Part shown: in pieces, positions 45,878 through 63,685 of the stretch | Position numbering within the stretch: the first letter of the stretch is position 1 | How the letters are laid out: each line of letters opens with the position of its first letter | NCBI GenBank assembly: GCA_963978895.1 | Contig: OZ022242.1 | Coordinates: 21,236,129 to 21,300,128, forward strand | Reading direction: 5' to 3' | DNA: 64,000 nt | From: Erpobdella octoculata | Taxonomy: Eukaryota; Annelida; Clitellata; Hirudinida; Erpobdellidae | Position numbers and translations under genes: made by a program | Notes under the pieces: model-generated | Seen by the model: only the letters and a program-made list of their open reading frames with translations | Databases searched by the model: none | What the model was told of the DNA's origin: nothing

Positions 45878-47067
45878 CTAGCGGGGTTACCCGGCGTTGC
45901 ACGGGGTTTTTAGAGGTTTTTCTAATGTTTGTCTCTCTCGCTCCCGTTCCCTTCTCCACTTTACCGTTTTCCTAGCGTTCCCGGTCGCTTTTCCGCTCTC
46001 GGTCGTTTTCCAGCTCCCGGTCGCTTTCCCGCTCAGAAGTTCTGTTATCGATTTTCTCTCTTGCTCGCGTTTCCTTCCAAGCTTGCTCTCCCGATTCCAG
46101 TCGCTTTCCGCGTTCCCGGTCGCTTTCCGCGTTCCCGGTCGCTTTCCGCGTTCCCGGTCGCTTTCCCGTTCCCGGTCGCTTTCCCGTTCCCGGTCGCTTT
46201 CCCGTTCCCGGTCGCTTTCCCGTTCTCGGTCGCTTTCCCGTTCCCGGTCGCTTTCCCGTTCCCGGTCGCTTTCCCGTTCCCGCTCACGCTTGCTCTCCCG
46301 TTCCCGGTCATGCTTGCTCTCCCATTCCCGGTCACGGTTGCTCTCCCGTTCCCGTTCCCGTTCCCGCTCATTTTCTCTTTTACATTCTTTCATAACTTCT
46401 GTTAGCCTATAAAACGCAAAATAGATTTGCTAAGACTATATATATATATGAATGTTTGTGGGTTAGTTTGTCTATTATAGAAACGGGAAAGCGACCCGGA
46501 ACGGACAGCGAGCGGGAACAGAAAAGCAAGCGTGAGCGGGACTGGGAGAGCAAACGTGAGCGGGAACGGGGCAGCGACCGGGACGGGAAAACGACCGGGA
46601 GCGGGAAAGCGACCGGGAGCGGGAAAGCGACCGGGAGCGGGAAAGCGACCGGCAGTGGGAAAACGACCGAAAACGGGAAAGCTAACAGGAGTGGGAAAGC
46701 AGTTGGGAAAGGAAACGGGAGAGAAAGAGACAAACATTAGAAAAACCTCAAAAAACCTGGGCAACGCCGGGTATCTCCGCTAGTACATACATAAACACAC
46801 ACACAGACACACATACATGCACATACACATACATACATACACACATACATACGCACATACATATATATATAGTTCCCGCTCGCTCACCCGCTCCGCTCCG
46901 CTCATTTTGTGACGGATTTCAAAAAAAAAATTTTTATTTTTGATTTTCATTGACTCTCAAGGTTGTGTGAAAATTTCATTACGATCGGATGAATGGTGTA
47001 GCAATGCATAAAGGACATTAACATACATATATACATATATACAAACATTCATTTTTATATATATAGA
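45878..47067 (-). mobile_element. Composite Helitron-like element, family B/E copy 4
   Basis: Complete plan: terminal hairpin-CTAG at 45878, VNTR arm (ten or more 18-bp units GGTCGCTTTCCCGTTCCC), TATATA centre (about 46437-46450), inverted VNTR arm, inverted hairpin-CTAG (46783), ACAT/CACA linker to about 46870, and E segment ending at 47067. The neighbouring base on the CTAG side is T rather than the expected A on the plus strand. Its start directly adjoins copy 5. Confidence 0.75.
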
Positions 47068-47071
47068 TACA

Positions 47072-47896
47072 CTAACGGGGGCACTCGGCGTTGCCCGGGG
47101 TTTTTAGAGGTTTACCTAATGCGTTTCTTTTTCGCTCCAGTTTCCTTCCCGCTTGCGCTCCCGCTTCAGGTCGTTATCCGTTCCCTGTCGCTTTCCCGCT
47201 CATTTTTTCGCTCTCAGTCCCCCCCCCCCCTAGATCCGATTCTACATACATACATACATACATACATACATACATACATACATACATACATACATACATA
47301 CATACATACATACATACATACATACATACATACATACATACATACATACATACATACATACATACATACATACATACATACATACATACATACATACATA
47401 CATACATACATACATACATACATACATACATACATACATACATACATACATACATACATACATACATACATACATACATACATACATACATACATACATA
47501 CATACATACATACATACATACATACATACATACATACATACATACATACATACATACATACATACATACATACATACATACATACATACATACATACATA
47601 CATACATACATACATACATACATACATACATACATACATACATACATACATACATACATACATACATAAATACATACATACATAAACACAGACACACATA
47701 CATGCACATACACATACATACATACACACATACATACGCACATACATATATATATAGTTCCCGCTCACTCACCCGCTCCGCTCCGCTCATTTTGTGACGG
47801 ATTTAAAATTTTTTCTCTCTATATTTGATTCCCCTTGACTCTCAAGGTTGTGTGAAAATTTCATTACGATCGGATGAATGGTGTAGCAATGCATAA

Positions 47897-47940
<44 letters not shown>
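47072..47940 (-). mobile_element. Composite Helitron-like element, family B/E copy 5, with (ACAT)n expansion
   Basis: A divergent terminus (CTAACGGGGGCACTCGGCGT; minus-strand end TTAG rather than CTAG) and a short diverged arm (47100-47220) lead into an (ACAT)n array of about 420 bp, then the linker and an E segment (about 47757-47900) that dissolves into (TA)n. The inverted second terminus and arm are missing, apparently replaced by the array. Confidence 0.6.
47245..47690. repeat. (ACAT)n microsatellite, about 420 bp
   Basis: Arises from the ACAT-rich linker of the composite element. Overlapping reading frames are artefacts. Confidence 0.98.
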
Positions 47941-47945
<5 letters not shown>

Positions 47946-49044
47946 ATAATATTTTTTTTAAACAGGCTCTATTAAACACAATTGTTAAAACACGTTAAAC
48001 GCTCGATAGGTGAAAAACGTAACCATACAGAGCGGCGTTGTACGACTTGTGAACAACTCAAAGAACGACAAGCACGGGCACAAAAATATTGGCAGTAACA
48101 TAATCTAAGACAAGGCTATTGTATACGGTCGAACGGCAATTAGCGCCGTCGCCGCTTATTAATATTATCATTGTAAGTGAGATGCTCAAAAGTAGTATTC
48201 GAACCACTGAGCCCCGCACCATCCTCGCATCCAGGCTGTTCATCTTTTTTATAGTCTTGATGCATTTCAGCTTTGTAAAAGAGTGGTACTGATGCTGAGC
48301 GCTGGCAATCAAAGGCGCCACACTTCAGTTCATTCTTTTGGATCGCGCGGTCGGCCTGATTCCGGAAGAAAAGTCGATCTTCATGAAATGGCCCGCTGTG
48401 CTTCAGCTCGGGACGTTACACATGGAGATGGCCAAACACTGTTTGGCGATAACGTCGTTTTCTTGACCAGCTTCATCTCGTCTTCAGTCGATGGTGCTGC
48501 AGGCAACTTTGAAGAAAGTAATCTTCTATCGTTGTCTCATGGCTTGCTCGGCGATGAAGACAATACTACGGGCAACTTGACGCTTTCGTCCCAGTTGAAC
48601 TTCATGACGTTCAGCCTGGATGCGAGGATGGTGCGGGGCTCAGTGGTTCGAATACTACTTTTTTCCTTCTGTTTTTTTAACCTAAATTTCAATGTGTTCC
48701 ATCTATCAATAGCCGTGTTAATTTATTAACTGAAAACTGATTCAGCCTAGCTCTAATTAAATGTCTCCGTCTAAGCCTAAGTATTTCTGATTTTTAACTC
48801 TTCCCTTTCAACTTTTATAATATTTAATATTTAATTTATTGTTTAACATAGGGTTCTGAAGATGGCTTTTTATAGCTGAAACTGGCCAGTTAACCCTGAT
48901 CGTTTTATCATTTAACTATTTTAACCAATAAATTCTTCAATATATGTCTCGTCGTTTCAAATGGATGAAAAGGGCTTTAAAAACTTGCTAAGAAAGATGA
49001 CTAATGTTAAGTGGTCAATTGTGTTTAATAGAGCCTGTTTAAAA

Positions 49045-49046
<2 letters not shown>
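47941..49046. mobile_element. Inverted pair of Penelope-like 5' fragments around a 49-bp inverted repeat
   Basis: AAACAGGCTCTATTAAACAC (47957 on) is the inverse of GTGTTTAATAGAGCCTGTTT (49021 on). Between them, AAGTAGTATTCGAACCACTG... (about 48189-48237) is the perfect inverse of about 48612-48660. The plus-strand half holds the hammerhead-like motif (48850-48897) and the coding start MDEKGFKNLLRKMTNVKWSI (from 48961). The 148-codon frame across 48283-48729 shows no recognised domain. Confidence 0.45.
48850..48897 (+). ncRNA. Hammerhead ribozyme-like motif (type I), copy 2
   Basis: Stem I AGGGTT/AACCCT encloses CTGAAGA, stem II GGCT-TTTTAT-AGCT, GAAA, stem III ACT-GGCC-AGT, and cleavage base U. 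It differs from copy 1 in nearly every paired position while keeping the pairing and core, which argues for real structure. It has the same extra U after the CTGANGA core. It sits about 110 bases upstream of the Penelope-like coding start. Confidence 0.55.

Positions 49047-49118
<72 letters not shown>
49047..49118. repeat. (TA)n microsatellite
   Basis: Cuts off the Penelope-like reading frame. It is followed by an E-type Helitron start (CAAACATTCATTTTTATATA, 49129-49153). Confidence 0.95.
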
Positions 49119-49123
<5 letters not shown>

Positions 49124-49256
49124 CATACAAACATTCATTTTTATATATATAGATATAAAACCAGCTATATTAAATCAGCTACATATAATATGGTCGCTTT
49201 TTTATGTGGTTTCAACTTAAATTTTTATGTGTTTCATCCGTCAATAATCGTATTAA

Positions 49257-49259
<3 letters not shown>

Positions 49260-49301
<42 letters not shown>

Positions 49302-49362
49302 CTCTCTTTCTCTCTCTCTCTTTCTCTCTCTCTTTCTTTCTCTCTCTTTCTCTCTCTCTCGC
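49260..49362. repeat. (CT)n microsatellite
   Basis: CTCT run with a few TTT interruptions, about 350 bp upstream of ARL13B. Confidence 0.95.
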
Positions 49363-49706
49363 AACTTATATTGTCAGTTAAATATTTTTTACTGACAATA
49401 TAGTTTGCACCGACAATTTATTTTTTACCGACAGTGTCGACGGGTGGATGATTGAACTCATTTCTAAATAAATTAATTATTAACAAAGTTAAATTTTTAT
49501 ATTAATAAATATTGTTTTAACTTACAATAATTTAATTTTAATTTTTAATTCTTTAGGTAATTAATGGAGGTATAATTAGAAAATGAAAGCTTCGGCTTTC
49601 CATTCTTGTTGTCATAACAATTTTGAAACAATTAAATTTCCGATGATTTGGTGTTGCGTCGTCGGATTTGTAACTTGAAACATTTGTTGGAGTCAAAAAA
49701 ATAAAA
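49363..49706. other. Upstream of ARL13B
   Basis: Likely 5' UTR and promoter. Contains several ACTGACAATAT / CCGACAGTGTCG motifs in inverted arrangement (49370-49440). No core promoter element can be supported. Confidence 0.35.
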
Positions 49707-52182
49707 ATGGGCAATTGTAGGTCAATAAAAGTTGGAGATTGCTCTCCACAAAGGTTTGAACATTATTTAATGTTATTTAATAATCTTGACTGTTTCTGAA
49801 AATCTGTGCTCTTCAAAATTCTATTCTATTTCTAGTTTTAATTAAAAGTTAAAAGTAAAACTCAGTGCAAATGACAGTGACAATGTGAGCCAAAAACAGC
49901 ACAAGTGGCTGCTGATAGCGCAAAGCCAAAAATTATGAAAAATGCTTGTTCGACCGTGACCAAATTTTTTGTACCCCTTATGCCTTGTTGGTCTTATTTA
50001 AATAAATTAACCAGCTTCAGCTTCAGAACATTATTTTGATGGCTGAATTTTCTAAAAATTCAAACAGTAGTTGGTTACAAACCTCCTACAATCGAATAAT
50101 GAGACTTATTAATTATTTCAAAATACTATCAAACCTTATTTAATAGAGCTTATTGCATAAAAAAAATTTTAACATAGTTTCAACTATATTTTTAATTCTT
50201 TAGCTTTTTTTGAAAAGAGTTTGCATTTCAGTGTCAATAACATTTTATGCTATTAAACACGAGGCACTGTCAATAGATTCATTGATTTTTAAATGTGTGA
50301 TAAAGTGAGGAAACCTGGTTTAACAATTTTAACATTTCAGAAAAATAACTCTTGCTATTTTTGGTCTGGACAACGCTGGAAAAACTTTAACGACAAAAGG
50401 ATTACTAGGAGGTTTGTTGGGTTTGCTGTTTGTTTGTATTTATTTTTAGAGTAATAAAGCAGCCAGACGATTTTTTTAAATTTTTATCAGTACATTTTAT
50501 ATAAAAAAAATGTGTTTTAGTTTTTAAATGTTTTATGGTTTTTAAAAATATTTCTTTTGTTGAAACATTTATCTTATTTATATATTTAAATTTAATGTAA
50601 TTTTATTTTGTTCCAGAATCAGCCACAACAGTTGCTCCAACAATTGGTTTTTCAAATGTGTCTTTCAGTTTTCATCACCACAAAATCAATCTTTTTGATC
50701 TTGGTGGAGGCAGCAATATAAGAAATATTTGGAAAAATTACTTTGCAGAAATTTATGGCCTTATTTATGTCATTGATGCTAGTGACCATGCACGATTACT
50801 TGAAAGCAAAAAAGAATTGCTTAACCTGATTTCTCACGAGCTAGTTTTAGAAAAACCTTTACTCATGTTAGTACAGTTGAATTATTGTGTTCTGTACGTG
50901 TGATTATGTTTTTTAATTTTTATATAATTTTAGACTTGCAAACAAGCAAGATGTGAAGGAAGCTCTTGATAAAACCGATATATGCATTGAACTCGATTTG
51001 GAAAACTTGGTCAACATATATAAAATCCCATGCATGCTGGTTAGCATATTAATGATGAATGAATTTGAATTAATAAGTACAATTAGCTAAGCAAAATAGG
51101 CATATTTTAAAATCATGAATGCCTGTTTATGACCTGAAAAATGTTTTATTGAAATACTTCACATAAATTTAATTTTGATTTTGCATGCAGTAATACCATT
51201 TAACCAAATTGCTTTATAATAATGATAATAATAGTGATGAATTATTTTAATCAGAAATGCTGTTCAGCATTTGTGAGAAGTAACAAACAAATAGACAATT
51301 CAATAAAACTGGGGTTTGAATGGTTGATCGGTGCAATTGATCTGCGATGGGAGAAACTTCACGATCGAGTCACCAAAGATGTCAAAATTAAACAAGAAAA
51401 GGAATTACTTGAAAAACAAAAACGCTCAGAACGAGTGAGAAAAAGTCGAGAAGCCAGGTAGCTTTTTCAATGTTTTCTAATTCTAAATTTCGTTTAACTT
51501 GACTTCCATAGTTAAGATTTTTGAGTTTTTCGTTTACTAAATTACTGGTGGAGTAGAGAAAAAATTTTTTAAACTGAATATAATTTTTAAAGACAATTGA
51601 ATGCATTTAAATTGCAGTGCGTTATATTGTTTTTATCCTTTTCCTCAGATATAGGTTTTTTAGACCTATCATATTAGATATATTATATTATAATAAAACT
51701 AGCAATAAATTTTCAAAAATGACAGAAAATAATTAGTTATTCTTGCAGCCTCTCCTGCCAGCATATAGTGTGAATTTTAGCATACATACAGACATTTGAA
51801 ATTATATATGTTGAGACGGCACCAGTAATAACCAAAAAAGTCCCCAAAAAATTTTGAGTATTAACTTTTACCTGTTTTTTTTTATTAATATTGATAAATA
51901 TAGTATAATCTTGCTGTATAAAGCTCAGTTGTATCAAAATTCTGTTCCTATCAAAGTTCATTATGGTAGGCCAGTTACAGATTTAAGAAACTCTGTTCCA
52001 CTCTTGAGGACTTTTGCTGTATTTAGAAAAATAGAATTAAAAAACATTTGATCTTTAGACTGATTATTTTTAATTTTCATTATTAATGTTTTTTCAGTGA
52101 AGCGCCTGACTACAGTGATGATTGTGAAAACGACCGTGACTTCAGCAAGAAGCACAATCCTTTTGTACCTGTAAAAAAATAA
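49707..52182 (+). CDS. ARL13B: ADP-ribosylation factor-like GTPase 13B
   Basis: Ciliary-membrane Arf-like GTPase; in animals it acts as exchange factor for ARL3 and is needed for cilium structure and Hedgehog signalling. Exons: 49707-49753, 50341-50411, 50617-50866, 50934-51039, 51255-51457, 52098-52182, giving 762 nt, 253 codons plus TAA, phases consistent. MGNC start (lipid-modifiable Gly/Cys). P-loop GLDNAGKT (residues 24-31), switch region VAPTIGFS, FDLGGGSNIR (glycine in place of the usual Arf glutamine, an ARL13 hallmark), WKNYFAEIYG, NKQD (126-129), then a charged coiled coil (KQEKELLEKQKRSERVRKSR) typical of the family. It is shorter than human ARL13B (428 residues): the Pro-rich tail is reduced to about 28 residues ending FVPVKK, and a clear RVxP ciliary signal is not seen. 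Confidence 0.96.
51676..51790 (-). mobile_element. Possible worn Helitron 3' end in ARL13B intron 5
   Basis: ACTAGCAATAAATTTTCAAAAATGACAGAAAAT is a degraded match to ACTAGAGATAGCCCGTCAAAAATGACGGAAGT of the Helitron at 40139. The hairpin is mostly lost. Confidence 0.25.
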
Positions 52183-52202
52183 TACTAGTTTACAGTTTTC
52201 TA

Positions 52203-52208
52203 AATAAA
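52203..52208 (+). promoter_or_regulatory. Candidate polyadenylation signal for ARL13B
   Basis: AATAAA 20 bases after the stop codon, with an overlapping second copy 4 bases later. Confidence 0.5.
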
Positions 52209-52212
52209 TAAA

Positions 52213-52767
52213 ATAATCTATATCCACTTAATTAATAATTGAACTGTTATTGGTGGAATTCTTTACATTACTGCCTCATGCAAAACTAATTCTCTTTTGT
52301 TTGTTTCATTCATTGAAAACGCTGTTAAATCTGAGTTAATTAAAATAAATTAAACTTTGTTATTCATGATGAAGGTACATCACTTCCAAATTTATCAAAG
52401 ATGTTCACACTTTTTCCTCACAAGAAAGTTGATGATCGGGGGGCAGGGGGTAATTGTAGATATTTTAATTTTTCTAAGATTTTCACACTTTCTCTTCCTT
52501 AAAAATCTGATGACCATCAGGGGGTAGTTGTAGGCATTTTTCTAAAAATTTCACTTTCTGTCAAAAAAACTACCTTTCATTTTTAGAATATATCTGATTG
52601 CAATCAAATATAAAAGTTAGTAATAATAAAATTAATAGTAATTTTCTAATATGTGGCCGTCATCATATCATCATAACCCTCTATTTCTGCTGCTTGAATT
52701 TTTAATATTCAAAAGGTGGCAGGCGAATCACGCGGCGCCTATTTCTGTTGCTATATATGTAATATAT
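52213..52767. other. Intergenic downstream of ARL13B
   Basis: GGGGGCAGGGGG and the internal near-repeat (AAGATTTTCACACTTTCTC...TCTGATGACCATCAGGGGG against AAGATGTTCACACTTTTTCC...GATGATCGGGGGGCAG) look like transposon-derived sequence. Nothing codes. Confidence 0.4.
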
Positions 52768-52920
52768 ATACTAGCAGTGCCAACTAAGAAAGGGTTTTTG
52801 AAAATTTTGTTCCTGAGGAGATAAAACAGGAAGATAAACTTTGTTTTAATAAAAAAAAGCGCATATCTCATAAACAATAATCAGAAGGTTTTTGAAATTT
52901 GGAAAATTGCAAATAAAGGC
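52768..52920 (-). mobile_element. Family A Helitron-like scrap with an internal deletion
   Basis: ACTAGCAGTGCC is joined directly to AACTAAGAAAGGGTTTTTGA, which in full copies lies more than 1 kb away near the other end. The terminus plus start-proximal segment are thus fused with the centre missing. Confidence 0.6.
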
Positions 52921-54356
<1,436 letters not shown>

Positions 54357-54584
54357 AGGGGCGGATACAAGGGAAAGTCCTGGGGGTCTGGACCCTTTCT
54401 TGGTCAAAAATAAAGTAATTTAGCAACTTTACATGATCCAAAAGCCTAAGGCCTAGCTATTTGCCTAGGTACAGATTAACATTTGTCATAACATTTTTTC
54501 ATCTTGTATTTTTAGTTTGTTTTTGTCTATATTGATTAGAAACTCATCCACTTGAAGCAAGTCTAAGTCTGAACATGCTTCTAT

Positions 54585-55765
54585 CAGAGATGGGCACTTT
54601 AACTACTGTAGTTGCAACTACTGTAGTTATAACTACATTGTTAGTAGTTATGCAGTAGTTATAACTACTTTTGTTTTTAGGTAGTTGCCATGTAGTTATA
54701 ACTACTTTTATGATCTAGTTAAGTAGTTATAACTATTTACGATTATTTAACTACTTTTAGTTAGGACTGAAGCAAAACTAAACTAGGTATGCAAAAGCCC
54801 ATTAAACAAAGTTATAAAACCAATAGCCATCGATGTACGGCAAGGGGAAAGGACAGCATACCTGGGTCATCTCATTCCGACTATAATTGTATTGCGATCA
54901 AAACTTGAAAGATCAACAGACAAATTGGTAGCTCCTCTTGTGGAGGCCTTGACCTCTGGCATCAAGAAGCGCTTTCAGTCTATCTTAACAAACGATGAAC
55001 ACTTGATTGCGTCTGTGCTTCTACCACAGTTCAAGTTAAATTTCCTATTGGGAGGCAAAAGATTGGATGTCAAACGGAAAGTGCTAACATATATTCAACA
55101 ACTTGCAGATTAGACTACTGAAATTTGTGGAAACTGCCGACAAGAAACAGCTGCAACTGAATTCAGTAGACATGAAGACGAGGATGATTTGTATGAGTTT
55201 GCCTAGCAAAGAACTGGAAAATTATCTGGGATCTAAAGCATCGAATGTTCAACCACTAAAGGATTATCCATCTATACAGAGCGCGTTCATAAAATCAAAT
55301 TCTACGCTTCCCAGCAGCTCAGCTGTTGAACGATTATTTAGTATTGCTGGATCATTCCATTTTTACCGCTACAGAGATGCAAAATGACTGACACTTTGTT
55401 TGATCGTATGGTACTTTTGAAGAGCCGTTCTAGTTTGAACAATTTTTCTACTTCTTTGTGATTCAAATTTCATGTATGAATAAAATAACACTTTGTTTTC
55501 ATTATTAAATATTATTTTATATCCATTAAAGGCAAATTTGTTTTGTTTTTATTTTTTATTTGCATAAGTAAATATACATTTATATACATTTTTATGTTTT
55601 CTTAAAAAGTAGTTGAAAAGTAGTTCACTACTTTAGTAGTAGTTAACGAAGTAGTTATAACTACCTCTCTTCTAAAGTAGTTACCATGTAGTTATAACTA
55701 CTTCCGTCATGAGGTAGTTGGTAGGTAGTTATAACTACAATTGAAGTAGTTAGTGCCCATCACTG
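54585..55765 (+). mobile_element. hAT transposon, internally deleted, with GTAGTTATAACTAC subterminal repeats
   Basis: Terminal repeats CAGAGATGGGCACT / AGTGCCCATCACTG, flanked by an exact 8-bp duplication GCTTCTAT (54577-54584, 55766-55773). Both ends are packed with the palindrome GTAGTTATAACTAC (four or more near-copies on each side), as expected of transposase-binding subterminal motifs. The centre keeps only the C-terminal part of a transposase. Confidence 0.9.
54892..55461 (+). pseudogene. hAT transposase C-terminal remnant (dimerisation domain)
   Basis: Frame 1 (about 54892-55113) has LVEALTSGIKKRFQSI and ASVLLPQFKL, the region before the dimerisation domain. After a frame change, about 55103-55380 has SAFIKSNSTLPSSSAVERLF-SIAG, the signature of the hATC dimerisation domain. 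A second change leads to DTLFDRMVLLKSRSSL and a stop at 55459-55461. The catalytic core upstream is deleted. It cannot be active on its own. Confidence 0.85.
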
Positions 55766-55992
55766 GCTTCTATAATGGTATACCATGCGTTTTCAAAACT
55801 TGACTCCAAAAAAAGATCAATAAACATAACTAACTTTATTATTTTGCTAAAAACGTTTACAGAAATTCAATTTTTGAATGATTATTTATTGACCGAAAGG
55901 CAAAACCTATAAATCCAACACAATAATAAAAAACGTATTCAACCCACCCCGTTTTGGACCGCTCTTTTTGCTAATCCTGTATCCGCCACTGA

Positions 55993-57900
<1,908 letters not shown>

Positions 57901-58208
57901 GTCATTCATTCACTCGTTCATACATTCATTCACTCGTTCATACATTCATTCACTCGTTCATACATTCATTCGCTCGTTCATACATTCATTCACTCGTTCA
58001 TACATTCATTCACTCGTTCATACATTCATTCACTCGTTCATACATACATTCATTCACTCGTTCATACATTCATTCTCTCGTTCATACATTCATTCACTCG
58101 TTCATACATTCATTCACTCCTTCATACATTCATTCACTCGTTCATACATTCATTCACTCCTTCATACATTCATTCACTCGTTCATACATTCATTCACTCG
58201 TTCATACT
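57901..58208. repeat. 20-bp minisatellite, CATTCATTCACTCGTTCATA
   Basis: About fifteen units with single-base variants (CGCTCG, CTCTCG, CTCCTT) and one 4-bp insertion. It forms an uninterrupted frame (Phe-Ile-His-Ser-rich) that is an artefact of the array. Confidence 0.95.
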
Positions 58209-59526
58209 GGAACCCTTCATCCAGGTTAAATTTAAAAAAACTTCGCCACCAAGGTTTTGCTGAATCGCCGCCACTGTGTCAATAATGGAATAATATGTGT
58301 TTATCTTGAAACTAAAGCTTTGGAAGCCAGGGCCCAAGGGGTGTCATAAGAATAAAATAAAGTCATACAAACTAAAGCTTTAGATGACTTTACTTTTTCT
58401 TTCTTTTCTTCTCTTTCTTATTTTTTTTTGTGGCGCCCTTGGCCTCGTGGCGCCCATAGGCTGCAGCCTATGCCTAAATCCGCCCCTGGGTACCCCGCTA
58501 ATATTTTATAAGAACTGAATATTTCTGACTTGACGCAAATTTACTTTTTAAAAGAGACGCGCAAAAATTTTAACACAAAACAAAAGACATATAAATACAC
58601 ATTTTAAAAACAAAATGGTGAACTTAAATACTTTTTTCTCAATAAAAACCTCAGTGGCCGTTCAGTACTGATCTGCTACTGTGCGGCAATGGCCTATGAA
58701 TAACCATTCTCTGTTAGAGGACCTTAACTCCAATTTTTCAGTTGATATTTTACACAACAATTTGAAAGAAACAAAAACCATGGCTTACCACAAAACCATC
58801 AGCAGTGCGGTTGAACGTTGTACCATCGTCAACAACGCAATGTTGATCTCATAACAAGTGCTGCTCAAGAAATCCTTCCTTTGACTTTTCTTGGAATTCG
58901 CTCAACAACTATTAAAAATTTACGCAGCACTCAGCAGAATTGTTTTTCATTATAAAATCAGAACAGGTAGTTGCCAGATTTAAGATGTATACTGTACCTA
59001 ACATAAGTTATAGTTTAAATGATGCTATTCTTATGAATACAATAAAATGTATGCAGATCAGTTCATTTTATTCGACAAAACTTGTTTTGTCAAGTCCCTC
59101 ATCCTTCCGGGGTTTTCTATAAGGGCTAACCAAACAACTGAACCTAAAACATCATTACACGATGAAAATTGAATGCCTAACTCATTAATACAAAAAAGTA
59201 ACATTTCAGAAATCAATCTAAAGGCAGCGAAGATCACACATTCACATGGAGTGTGTAAACAGAATAAGAGACCAATTTTAATAAGAACAGTATACATAAG
59301 CACAATGATATAATATAATGATAACATTTGCAAGAGGAACTTCTTCAATTTCACGATCGACAATGATATTAAACTGATTAACAACTACAATACAAACTAA
59401 TTCCAATGATAATAATAACATACAAAATGAAATAACCATCACATCCGTTAATTACCAACCGGTTTTCTAATATACATACAATTTAATCTAAATTTCATTT
59501 AAAATAGCTCGTGATTAAAAATAGTG
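58209..59526. other. Intergenic, transposon-end scraps, nothing coding
   Basis: GCTGAATCGCCGCCACTG (58259-58276) and AAATCCGCCCCTG (about 58475-58487) look like right ends of TIR elements without visible partners. The rest up to the NAMPT 3' end is unassigned. Confidence 0.4.
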
Positions 59527-59532
59527 TTTATT
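59527..59532 (-). promoter_or_regulatory. Candidate polyadenylation signal for NAMPT
   Basis: AATAAA on the minus strand about 95 bases after the stop codon. Confidence 0.5.
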
Positions 59533-59624
59533 TGAAAAAAAGTGATAACATCATCCTAAACATGAGCTACAAGAACACAAATTAATCTGTTTTGCATTTC
59601 TGCAAAGTTGTTACAGTAAGACAC

Positions 59625-63685
<4,061 letters not shown>

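Larger units (their letters stand above)
54357..55992. mobile_element. Older TIR element with CAGGGGCGGATAC ends, host of a younger hAT
   Basis: Left CAGGGGCGGATACAAGG, right CCTGTATCCGCCACTG. Flanks do not show a matching target duplication, so it is old or rearranged. The hAT at 54585-55765 lies inside it. CCGTTTTGGACCGC near the right end resembles CCATTTTGAACATC at 2423, and similar TE-end phrases recur in the window. Confidence 0.5.

Noticed and set aside
48283..48729. 148-codon plus-strand frame
   Set aside because: Spans a 49-bp inverted repeat and shows no known domain. Low-quality protein composition.
49363..49706. TATA box or other core promoter for ARL13B
   Set aside because: The region is so AT-rich that TATA-like words are uninformative.
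54357..55992. A target-site duplication for the outer CAGGGGCGGATAC element
   Set aside because: TCAACGAC on the left and ACTGCCAT on the right do not match; no duplication is claimed.
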